6,010 bases of DNA. It comes from UBA1049 sp964525815. GTDB taxonomy: Bacteria > Bacillota > Clostridia > Oscillospirales > CAG-382. Under the pieces are notes generated by a model. It saw only the letters and a list, made by a program, of their open reading frames with translations. It was not told where the DNA came from and searched no databases. Location of the stretch: NCBI GenBank assembly GCA_964525815.1, contig CAZGJQ010000104.1, positions 1 through 6,010 on the forward strand. Reading direction: 5' to 3'. The position numbers were made by a program, and so were the translations under genes. Positions 1 to 6,010 of this stretch are shown piece by piece (the stretch's first letter is position 1; the number at the start of each line of letters is the position of its first letter).

Positions 1-2198
1 GTAACGCTTTGCGACGGATAAAGTATTGTATAATAGACCTTTACCTTGTAATCCGGCATATCAAGAGCTTCCTTAACCTCGTCTACCGCCTTGTTCAAGG
101 CATCAATGTTTCGGTTCTCGGTAAACACATTATCAAGCAGATAATCCCAGTCACGCTTAACCGATCCCGCAAACGGTCTTCCTCCCGAGGGAAGCGCACC
201 GGTGGAGGGCAGGAACAGATAGCCGTCGAACATTGTGTCTTTAATTTCGCCCTTTGTGTTCGTATATCCGACATACGAACGGAAGACCTCCTGTGTTAAA
301 ACAGAGGAAGCGGAGTTGTGATAGGCAAGCAGAACATCCCTTACTCCGCCTAAAATATCCTCGCTCGGTGCAAGCATTTCGCCTGTTATTTCTTCCCTGA
401 CACCAAGCTGTTGGGGTGTTATTGCGGAAGAACCCACCTGCTTTGTTCCAAACAACTCAATTTCATCCAAGAACACATGAACACCAACATCAAAACTAAA
501 GCGTGCAAACCGTGCCTGAACGGGATTATCGAGCGACATTTCAATGGTGGATATGGCTATCACTCCGTCGGGGTCGGGAACGGGTGAGGTTTTTGCCAAA
601 AACCAATGTATTCCGTCCTCCGAAAGGTGCAGGGAGAAGGAGCCGGGCAGGCTTATTCCCGCAGAACCGTATTTTAGGAAGTTTACGCTGTATCCCGTTA
701 TTGCGGAGGTATGGGTCAAATCAAAATATATGCTTCTCGAGCCGCCTCTGTGAGTTCTGAACCATTGACCGTTGTTGTAATAAGTGTTGGAGCTCTTCAC
801 CCCGTCCGTTAGCAGGGGAGAGGTCACGGGATCGTTATAGGGTGCTGCCTCCTTCGCCTCCAGCCTCACACCTGAGGAAATCTGATAGCTAAGTCCCCTA
901 ATAAGATTAATGTTCTTCGAATAATCCGCTTCTCCCGACGACCAAAAGGTCTTTTCTTTTACCTCCGGAAGGACAACCTGCGGATACAGGGCGTTTCCGC
1001 CCAAATCGTAATCTATGTACGCAAACGCCGCAGCCTCCTCGATAAGAAACAGGCTGCTTTCGGTCTCTGCAAGGGTAAAGCGAATATACTTACCCTTAAC
1101 GGCTCTCGGAAGGTTGAGAGAGTAGGTATAATTCCTTTGATTAATGTCAGTCGCCGCATAAACCCTTCCGATTAGAATAAAATCCTGGTTGTCGGCGGAA
1201 ACCGATATATCCACATATACAGGAAGAGTAATGCCGGTGGAGCTGCGATTGTACATGGAAAGCTCAAACGCTGCTAAATCACTGCGCTCCTCCTCAAGCG
1301 TGATGGTTATATCCAGCTCCTTTCCACCCTCAAAGCCTACCCAAACATCCCGCTCGAATGCAGCACCCGTAACATTCCCGTCGGTCAGCTTTTTTCCGTC
1401 GTCCTTATGGTTATCCGCAGACGATGAATAGGAGGTGCTGTAATTACAATCTATGGTTATCGGAGCTCTGGTCTTTGTGCGGTCTATTTCGTCACCTAAA
1501 ACGCTGCTTATCAAGGCAAGTCGCTGCTCGTTAGTCATATCGTCGTTTGCATATGCTTCGTTCAGCATGCTCAAGTATTCCATTTCCGCGCTTGTTCCCT
1601 GGATATCCGCTATGACGGTCATCTCATCCAAAAACACCCAGGCGCTTGCCTTGGTTATGTTAAAACGCACATATCTTGCGTCAACCGGTGCTTCCAGCTC
1701 AAGAAACGCGGTTTGCGTTACCTTGTCGATATAGTCCGGTTTTACCACATCCCCGATTTTAGTCCAGCTCTCATTGTCGTCCGATATAAAAACACTACCG
1801 GAAGCCATAGGAGCAATTCCCGCCTCCGTTGTGCTTAAATAGCTTATTTCGAACCTATAAAGCCTTTGCCCGTCGTTCTCAAGGTCAATTACAACCTTTA
1901 GGTCCGAGTTATATCCGCTAAGACGGGAATCGCTGTAGGAAATCGTATCTCCCTCCGCATATATTCCGTCGGTTAGCTCAATCCCATAGGAATCCTCATA
2001 GCTTGGGTCTGCCTCAATGCTTTTTTCATAGCTCTTTCCGACACTAACCACGGTAGAATAGGATATTGTGCTTACCGGGTCTGTGCTTATATCCGATTCG
2101 TCCGCCGATGTCTCTGAGTCGTCCGAGTTATTCTTATAACACCCTGCGAAAACGCCGAGTAATAATAAAAACACCAATAGAATAGATAGTTTTTTCAT
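1..2198 (-). CDS. Surface lipoprotein with three discoidin-like modules and a DUF4855 domain (C-terminus outside window)
   Basis: An open frame of 732 codons runs from the ATG at 2198 off the left edge, so the C-terminus is missing. The start is fixed by GGAGG at 2207-2211, 8 nt upstream. Residues 1-20 form a lipoprotein signal peptide: KK, a hydrophobic run, then FAGC with Cys20 as the lipidation site. Residues 21-55 are a Ser/Asp/Thr-rich spacer. Three related beta-rich modules follow (about 56-197, 245-394 and 434-584), resembling F5/8 type C (discoidin) galactose-binding folds. From about residue 590 the sequence resembles the start of DUF4855: LLAYHNS (623-629), FDGYLFLP (657-664), RDWDYLLDNVF (682-692) and a helix before KVKVYYTILYP (718-728). 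The protein is expected on the outer face of the membrane, perhaps binding wall or host glycans. DUF4855 has no established function. The lipoprotein call is strong, the DUF4855 call good, and glycan binding is inference. Confidence 0.85.
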   Translation of the reverse strand, partial: MKKLSILLVFLLLLGVFAGCYKNNSDDSETSADESDISTDPVSTISYSTVVSVGKSYEKSIEADPSYEDSYGIELTDGIYAEGDTISYSDSRLSGYNSDLKVVIDLENDGQRLYRFEISYLSTTEAGIAPMASGSVFISDDNESWTKIGDVVKPDYIDKVTQTAFLELEAPVDARYVRFNITKASAWVFLDEMTVIADIQGTSAEMEYLSMLNEAYANDDMTNEQRLALISSVLGDEIDRTKTRAPITIDCNYSTSYSSSADNHKDDGKKLTDGNVTGAAFERDVWVGFEGGKELDITITLEEERSDLAAFELSMYNRSSTGITLPVYVDISVSADNQDFILIGRVYAATDINQRNYTYSLNLPRAVKGKYIRFTLAETESSLFLIEEAAAFAYIDYDLGGNALYPQVVLPEVKEKTFWSSGEADYSKNINLIRGLSYQISSGVRLEAKEAAPYNDPVTSPLLTDGVKSSNTYYNNGQWFRTHRGGSRSIYFDLTHTSAITGYSVNFLKYGSAGISLPGSFSLHLSEDGIHWFLAKTSPVPDPDGVIAISTIEMSLDNPVQARFARFSFDVGVHVFLDEIELFGTKQVGSSAITPQQLGVREEITGEMLAPSEDILGGVRDVLLAYHNSASSVLTQEVFRSYVGYTNTKGEIKDTMFDGYLFLPSTGALPSGGRPFAGSVKRDWDYLLDNVFTENRNIDALNKAVDEVKEALDMPDYKVKVYYTILYPSQSV
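447..2033 (-). repeat. Three tandem protein-level repeats of about 195 residues in the lipoprotein
   Basis: Three landmarks recur in order in the lipoprotein gene. LTDG is at residues 75, 271 and 463. An aromatic after an S-x-D/E-D/N motif is at W145, F340 and W532. An Arg-Phe pair in a (R/K)(Y/F)(V/I/A)RF strand is at R178-F179, R373-F374 and R566-F567. A hydrophobic F-L-x-E-like strand follows 10-11 residues later: VFLDE (188-192), LFLIEE (383-388) and VFLDE (575-579). LTDG-to-RF spacing is 103, 102 and 103 residues, so the modules are collinear homologues. The arrangement matches discoidin-like beta-sandwiches, where LTDG-like and YVRF-like motifs are typical. DNA identity between copies is low, so the duplication is old. 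Module 2 is the most divergent at the last motif. Confidence 0.75.
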
Positions 2199-2221
2199 TG
2201 CCGTTTCCTCCGTTTTTTTAC

Positions 2222-3466
2222 TTAATCCTTATAATAAGCGACCGCCAAATCCACCACAAGACCATAGCTGCGGATTCCCTCACTCTGCCCCTGAGAGGAT
2301 AGGAAGCTGTTGTTTATGGTTCCGGTAACGGTGGAGGCGGAGCTGTCTCTGTATTTGTCAAAGAAAAGGGAAAAGGCAGAGAACTCAGAGCGCACTCTAA
2401 TCGGATAGTGATTGTGATAAAAATCAAAGTAAAGATCCTTGTCCGCCTTATACAGGGCATTCATAACATAATTTATCATGTTGCTGTATCCCGAGTAGCG
2501 GATATACACATCGTCGCTTTCCAGGCAGACAAGATATGCGACAAAGTTCGCCTCATCCTCTCTTGCGATGCCCCGCTGGTGCGACATTTCATGTGCCATG
2601 GTAAACGGAATTATAAAATCGGGATAATTAATGTTTATATTGGATTCGCCCGTTATAAAGGAGTACACACCCGATATATGAGTATAGGTAAAGGGCTCGG
2701 ACAGAGCAATGGGCTTGGGATAAGCATAGAAGCTGCTTATATAATCCGCCTTGGAGGCATAATCCTTAAACGCCTCGTTCATTTTGTCCGCAAGCTCCCT
2801 ATATGAATAAGGCATTTTAGACGAGCCGCCGTATCTGAACACAACTTCGTCCAGCTCCTCTTGCATTTCTATTGATATTTTTACCGCAGTGTCATACAGC
2901 TCCTGTGCAGATACATCCTCCTTAACAAGACCGAGGTTTTCCTCAAGCGGATAACGGAAAAAGGACGGTCCGAAGGTGACAAAGAAGCAGGAAACAACAA
3001 GCATAACGGCGCATAACAACGGAAGCAGCCATTTGTAAAAATCCGCTTGTGAGGACGCCCTGTTCATTCCCCGCCATGAGACTATGAGGTAGATAATCGC
3101 AAGCACCGGCACGGATAGCAGCAGGCATTCGGCAAGCGAAAAGCTGAAGGGGGTGGTCAGCTTTGCCAAAACAAGCCTTATCCAGGAGGAGGGATAGCGG
3201 GTCCACAGCTCCGCAAAACCGGGGGATAGCCTGGATAAAATATATACTGTCAGAGAAAAAACAAATATAAAGAAGGAGAATAAAAAATAAAAAGAAAAAA
3301 AGCCACGGATACGCAGCTTACCCGAAAAGGTAAGCTTATCCGTGGTTTCCCCGACAGACTCCGGCGCAGCTTCCGCTTTTAGCGTTTCGTCCGGGTTTTC
3401 TGTTTCATTATTGATATTATCGGCGGTATCGCGCAGGATACCTGTTATTTTATCTCTCTCGACCAT
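2222..3466 (-). CDS. DUF3810 family membrane protein with HExxH putative zinc metallopeptidase motif
   Basis: This 414-residue protein has an acidic, hydrophilic N-terminus (1-48), a basic KLRIRG stretch, and three predicted membrane segments (about 56-78, 107-130 and 144-166). A soluble C-terminal domain of about 245 residues follows. That domain carries AHEMSHQRGIAREDEANF (291-308), an HExxH motif with H292, E293 and H296; a nearby acidic residue (E303, D304 or E305) may be the third ligand. PFSFSLAE (106-113), FFRYPLEENLGL (169-180) and the HEMSH...EDEANF block match what I recall of DUF3810. Positive-inside reasoning puts the C-terminal domain outside the cell. The start overlaps ilvE by 22 nt and has AAGGA at 3476-3480, 9 nt upstream, which suggests translational coupling. 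The lipoprotein gene begins 23 nt after the stop. The substrate is unknown and peptidase activity is inferred from the motif only. Confidence 0.85.
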   Translation of the reverse strand: MVERDKITGILRDTADNINNETENPDETLKAEAAPESVGETTDKLTFSGKLRIRGFFSFYFLFSFFIFVFSLTVYILSRLSPGFAELWTRYPSSWIRLVLAKLTTPFSFSLAECLLLSVPVLAIIYLIVSWRGMNRASSQADFYKWLLPLLCAVMLVVSCFFVTFGPSFFRYPLEENLGLVKEDVSAQELYDTAVKISIEMQEELDEVVFRYGGSSKMPYSYRELADKMNEAFKDYASKADYISSFYAYPKPIALSEPFTYTHISGVYSFITGESNININYPDFIIPFTMAHEMSHQRGIAREDEANFVAYLVCLESDDVYIRYSGYSNMINYVMNALYKADKDLYFDFYHNHYPIRVRSEFSAFSLFFDKYRDSSASTVTGTINNSFLSSQGQSEGIRSYGLVVDLAVAYYKD

Positions 3467-4509
3467 CCAAACTCGTCCTTTACGGTTCCGTACTGAATGC
3501 CTGTCAGGCTGTCATACAAGAATCTTGATATGGGACCTATTTCTCCGTTGTTTATTACGGCAATCCTGCCGTTCCAGTCCAGCTTTCCCACCGGGGAGAT
3601 AACGGCTGCCGTACCCGTACCGAACATCTCCTTTAGACTGCCTTTTTCCGCTGCCTCATATACTTCATCTATGCTTATTTTTCGCTCGTTAACCTTATAT
3701 CCCTTTGAATTAAGTAATGTTATCGCCGAGTCTCTGGTAACACCGGGTAGTATGTTACCCTCAAGTGCGGGGGTAATAACCTCGTCGTTTATTACGAAGA
3801 ACACATTCATTGCGCCTACCTCGTCGATATATTTGCGTTCAATCGCATCCAACCAGAGAACCTGAGCATAGCCCTTTTTCTCCGCCTTTATCTGTCCGAC
3901 AAGAGAAGCGGCATAATTTCCTCCGACCTTGGCATAACCGGTTCCTCCCTTAACCGCACGGACATATTCGTTTTCAACGCAGATATCAACCGGATCTATG
4001 CCTGCGGCATAGTAAGAGCCTACGGGGGATAAAATAATCATAAACAAATAAGTCTTTGACACATGCACCCCTAAGCAGGCATCGGTGGCTATTATAAACG
4101 GTCGAATATATAGTGATGTGCCGGGCTTGTCGGGGATCCAACCCCTCTCCAAGCTTACAAGCTCCTCTATTGCCTGAAGCGCATCGTCCGGATTAACCCT
4201 TGGTATACAGAGACGGTCGTTTGTGTTGTTCATCCTTTCAATATTTTTGTCCGGTCTGAACAAACGGATTTTGCCGTCCGGTGATTCATACGCCTTTAAT
4301 CCTTCAAACATCTCCTGACCGTAATGAAACACCATTGCGGCGGGGGAAAGAGATATATTTTCAAAGGGTACAATGCGGGCGTCATGCCAGCCGGCACCCT
4401 CGGTATAATTCATAATAAACATATGGTCGGTGAAGATTTTTCCGAACTGTAAAGCATTAAAATCAGGCTTTTCTTTCAGAGTTTCTGCTCTTTTAATTGT
4501 TATTCTCAT
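3445..4509 (-). CDS. ilvE: Branched-chain amino acid aminotransferase (type II, PLP fold type IV)
   Basis: This is a 354-residue cytoplasmic enzyme that transfers the amino group between glutamate and the 2-oxo acids of leucine, isoleucine and valine, the last biosynthetic and first catabolic step. The PLP lysine is K194 in GTGYAKVGGNYAAS (189-202). Other family landmarks are FHYGQEMFEGLKAY (61-74), YIRPFI (134-139), VLWLD (217-221), EVGAMNVFF (230-238), LPGVTRDS (254-261) and EMFGTGTAAVISPV (294-307). The pattern fits the longer type II (eukaryote-like) BCAT rather than the roughly 300-residue E. coli form. An in-frame ATG at 4542 would add 11 residues, but the ATG at 4509 is preferred: it has AAAGGAG 6 nt upstream, and the upstream ATG lies at the predicted transcription start. 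It is the first gene of the apparent operon. All key residues are present and no damage is seen. Confidence 0.95.
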   Translation of the reverse strand: MRITIKRAETLKEKPDFNALQFGKIFTDHMFIMNYTEGAGWHDARIVPFENISLSPAAMVFHYGQEMFEGLKAYESPDGKIRLFRPDKNIERMNNTNDRLCIPRVNPDDALQAIEELVSLERGWIPDKPGTSLYIRPFIIATDACLGVHVSKTYLFMIILSPVGSYYAAGIDPVDICVENEYVRAVKGGTGYAKVGGNYAASLVGQIKAEKKGYAQVLWLDAIERKYIDEVGAMNVFFVINDEVITPALEGNILPGVTRDSAITLLNSKGYKVNERKISIDEVYEAAEKGSLKEMFGTGTAAVISPVGKLDWNGRIAVINNGEIGPISRFLYDSLTGIQYGTVKDEFGWSREIK

Positions 4510-4515
4510 ATTCGG

Positions 4516-4522
4516 CTCCTTT
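4516..4522 (-). promoter_or_regulatory. Ribosome binding site deciding the ilvE start
   Basis: Read on the minus strand, AAAGGAG lies 6 nt before the ATG at 4509. This is a near-ideal Shine-Dalgarno sequence and is inside the 11-codon extension that the upstream ATG at 4542 would give. It is the main reason to shorten the gene. Confidence 0.85.
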
Positions 4523-4547
4523 AGGCGGTCTATATACAACAAAGGTA

Positions 4548-4576
4548 ATTATAATATAAAGGCATCGAAAGTGCAA
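4548..4576 (-). promoter_or_regulatory. Sigma-A type promoter of the ilvE operon
   Basis: On the minus strand there is a -35 TTGCAC (4576-4571), a 17-nt spacer, and a perfect -10 TATAAT (4553-4548). Transcription should begin near 4541-4542, giving a leader of about 32 nt before the ilvE ATG. That leader is too short for a T-box or peptide attenuator, so no RNA-based control by branched-chain amino acids is visible. The -35 matches consensus only in its TTG; the exact -10 and ideal spacing carry the call. Confidence 0.8.
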
Positions 4577-4579
4577 CTG

Positions 4580-4606
4580 TTTTTTACAAAAAGCACTATG
4601 TTTTTT
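4580..4606 (-). promoter_or_regulatory. Phased A-tracts upstream of the ilvE promoter (UP-like element)
   Basis: On the minus strand two runs of six A (4606-4601 and 4585-4580) are 21 bp apart, two helical turns, with a five-T run between them (4592-4588). The nearer run begins 4 bp upstream of the -35. Such placement is typical of an UP element or a bend that strengthens a promoter. The sequence shows the tracts; an activating role is inferred. The same stretch could form a weak 8-bp hairpin with a 3-nt loop. Confidence 0.4.
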
Positions 4607-4723
4607 CAGTAATATATCAGGTTATTCATATGTGCTCCCAGCAGGAGTAAAACCAAAAAAACGCACCGGTTCATACCAAGTTCATATTTAAGGTTTATCA
4701 TTGCTTGAATAGTTTGATTCCCG

Positions 4724-4730
4724 AGAGGAG
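4724..4730 (+). promoter_or_regulatory. Ribosome binding site for the GTG-started M23 peptidase gene
   Basis: AGAGGAG lies 9 nt before the GTG at 4740. It supports a non-ATG start and places the start before the basic residues that precede the membrane segment. Confidence 0.75.
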
Positions 4731-4739
4731 AACGACTGG

Positions 4740-5897
4740 GTGAAAATACATATCCAACCGATTAAGTTTTCGGAGATAAAACAGAGAATTATCATAAAGC
4801 TAAAAAATAAGCGTTTTAGGAACGCAGCGGCAACGGTTCTGGTTTTTTGTATACTGCTGACCGGAGTTTTCGCTTTTTCCGATAGCGGGCAGTCATATAC
4901 AGAGGAAAGCTCGGACGATGTCAATAAGGCGACATTTGTCGAAAATTCGGATATTCATACACAGGCATACGGTCTTTATATAGACGGTGACTTTATATCC
5001 GCCGTAGAGGACGAGAGTGTTATAGATTCGGCACTGGATAAGCTTCTAAAAGCGAAGGTGTCCTCTCTCCCCATAGCTCAGGTGACAGATGCAGAGTTTT
5101 TGAACGAAATAAGAATAGAGAGCGCCGAATACAGCCCCGATATGATTGCGGACGGCGAGCAGCTTTATGAGCTGCTGGGTATTGAGGATGAGTTTTCCTT
5201 TACCTTTGAGCTTAAGAGCATACACGGCAATTCGTTGGACAGGGAGCTCTCTGTGCTGGTATATGCCGAGAACGAAGAGGAGATTGAGCTCCCTTATAAT
5301 ACGACCTATGTGGACACCGATTTGCGTAGGGAGGGCTACACAAGGAAGGTGCTTTCTGGTAGCAACGGTACAGGATTGGCAAGATACGAGCTTGTTTATA
5401 TAAATGACGAGCTGGTTCAAAAGAATTATAGAGCCACAGAGGTGGTTACCGAAGCCGAAGCGGAGGTGGTGGAGAGAGGGGTTCTCTCCGCAGACAGGAG
5501 TGTTAATTCACTTGAAGTGCTTGCTCTTCCTTATGTGGGCAGAATAAGCTCCTACTTCGGCTGGAGAAGCCTCGGATACCATGAGGGAATCGATATTGTG
5601 GCACTGGTAGGTAGCTGTTACGGCGATGATGTATATGCCTCGGCGGACGGAGAGGTGTTTTTTGCCGGCTCAAGTCCAGGATACGGATATAATGTTCGCA
5701 TAGATCACGGAGACGGATTGGTTACAGTATATGCGCATTTATCCTCTATGTCAGTAAAAGAGGGGGATACAGTATCTGTGGGTGATGTTGTGGGTCAGAT
5801 AGGAACCACCGGAAGGGTTACCGGACCGCATTTGCATTTTGAGGTTCAGCACAACGGTGTTAAAAAGGATCCTCTCCTGTTCTTAAAAACCGAATAA
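4740..5897 (+). CDS. Membrane-anchored G5 domain and M23 family metallopeptidase
   Basis: This 385-residue protein starts at a GTG, chosen because AGAGGAG (4724-4730) lies 9 nt upstream and no nearby ATG is available. A basic cytoplasmic N-terminus (1-28) leads to one membrane segment (about 29-46). Residues 74-170 form a domain of the GLYIDGDFISAVED type often found before G5 in clostridial cell-wall peptidases. Residues about 172-248 are a G5 domain (IELPYNTTYVDTDL, then GSNGTGLARYELVYINDELV). Residues 262-382 are a peptidase_M23 (LytM) domain with the expected zinc and catalytic residues: H281 and D285 in HEGID, H333 in YAHLSSM, and H364/H366 in GPHLHFEV. The domain should be outside the cell and cleave peptidoglycan cross-bridges or stem peptides. 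It resembles SpoIIQ-like and MepM-like proteins, but assignment to sporulation or growth cannot be made here. Confidence 0.92.
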   Translation: MKIHIQPIKFSEIKQRIIIKLKNKRFRNAAATVLVFCILLTGVFAFSDSGQSYTEESSDDVNKATFVENSDIHTQAYGLYIDGDFISAVEDESVIDSALDKLLKAKVSSLPIAQVTDAEFLNEIRIESAEYSPDMIADGEQLYELLGIEDEFSFTFELKSIHGNSLDRELSVLVYAENEEEIELPYNTTYVDTDLRREGYTRKVLSGSNGTGLARYELVYINDELVQKNYRATEVVTEAEAEVVERGVLSADRSVNSLEVLALPYVGRISSYFGWRSLGYHEGIDIVALVGSCYGDDVYASADGEVFFAGSSPGYGYNVRIDHGDGLVTVYAHLSSMSVKEGDTVSVGDVVGQIGTTGRVTGPHLHFEVQHNGVKKDPLLFLKTE

Positions 5898-5912
5898 CCA
5901 ATAAATATAACT

Positions 5913-5945
5913 AAGCAGCGTGCCGTAATCGGTACGCTGCTTTTT
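5913..5945 (+). terminator. Strong intrinsic terminator after the M23 peptidase gene
   Basis: A 13-bp stem (5913-5925 with 5930-5942, one G-T wobble) closes a TAAT loop. The right arm runs into a five-T tract (5941-5945). It lies 15 nt after the stop codon. The left arm is preceded by a less regular A/T-rich stretch, so the hairpin may also stop transcription coming from the right on the minus strand. Confidence 0.93.
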
Positions 5946-5966
5946 GTAGTTTATTATGAAAACAGG

Positions 5967-6010
5967 TTATTTCTTTTCTTCGAATATCCAGAGCAGACTG
6001 CTAAACTCCA
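5967..6010 (-). CDS. Probable C-terminal end of a convergent gene, product unknown
   Basis: The minus strand is open from the right edge to a TAA at 5969-5967, giving 13 codons read as EFSSLLWIFEEKK. The charged end, and a position just beyond a terminator that could serve both directions, suit the tail of a convergent gene. The piece is too short to identify. Another minus-strand frame is also open across the edge and cannot be excluded. Confidence 0.35.
   Translation of the reverse strand, partial: EFSSLLWIFEEKK

Noticed and set aside
503..1734. Several plus-strand open frames of 69-93 codons
   Set aside because: They lie opposite the continuous lipoprotein frame, whose repeat motifs keep register across the whole stretch.
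2408..2806. Plus-strand open frame of 132 codons
   Set aside because: It is antisense to the conserved DUF3810 coding region, including the HExxH block, has no recognisable domain and has no convincing ribosome binding site.
3497..3865. Plus-strand open frame of 122 codons
   Set aside because: It is antisense to the C-terminal half of ilvE, which has clear family motifs in the minus frame.
4588..4606. Possible terminator hairpin (AAAAAGCA / TGTTTTTT)
   Set aside because: The stem is mostly A-T with a wobble and a 3-nt loop, and no upstream plus-strand gene ends there. The runs are better explained as promoter-associated A-tracts.
4510..4739. T-box, riboswitch or small RNA in the divergent intergenic region
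   Set aside because: The ilvE leader is only about 32 nt and no T-box core or stable multi-stem structure is seen. Only small hairpins appear, such as CTCC/GGAG at 4636-4647.
5046..5420. Minus-strand open frame of 124 codons
   Set aside because: It is antisense to the G5 region of the M23 peptidase and shows no family features.
1..6010. CRISPR array, insertion sequence, phage or defence system
   Set aside because: No short direct repeats with spacers, no transposase or integrase motifs, and no defence-associated domains were found on either strand.

Overview
The window looks like chromosomal DNA from a Gram-positive anaerobe of the Clostridia type (low-to-middle GC Firmicutes). The reasons are purine-rich AAAGGAG/GGAGG ribosome binding sites at each start, a sigma-A style promoter, a lipobox lipoprotein, a type II branched-chain aminotransferase, and a membrane-anchored G5 + M23 peptidase of a kind common in Clostridia. 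No mobile element, CRISPR array, tRNA or rRNA was seen.

Layout. Positions 1-4509 are a minus-strand transcription unit, read right to left: ilvE (4509-3445), then a DUF3810-type membrane protein with an HExxH zinc-peptidase motif (3466-2222, overlapping ilvE by 22 nt), then after 23 nt a large surface lipoprotein (2198 to beyond position 1) with three tandem discoidin-like modules and the beginning of a DUF4855 domain. A good promoter (TTGCAC - 17 nt - TATAAT) sits just upstream of ilvE, and no terminator is visible between the three genes. Positions 4510-4739 are the intergenic region between ilvE and a divergent plus-strand gene. Positions 4740-5897 encode a single-pass membrane protein with a G5 domain and an intact M23 peptidase domain. 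It is followed by a very strong intrinsic terminator (5913-5945). The last 44 bases probably hold the C-terminal end of a convergent minus-strand gene.

How the parts may fit. IlvE is a cytoplasmic housekeeping enzyme. The other genes concern the cell envelope: a peptidoglycan hydrolase anchored in the membrane, a membrane protein whose putative metallopeptidase domain is predicted to face outward, and a lipoprotein built from carbohydrate-binding-like modules. The most interesting part is the pairing of the DUF3810 protein with the modular DUF4855 lipoprotein. Both families lack a known function, and here they appear to be co-transcribed. Nothing in the window proves a new system; most of it is ordinary gene content with two uncharacterised families.
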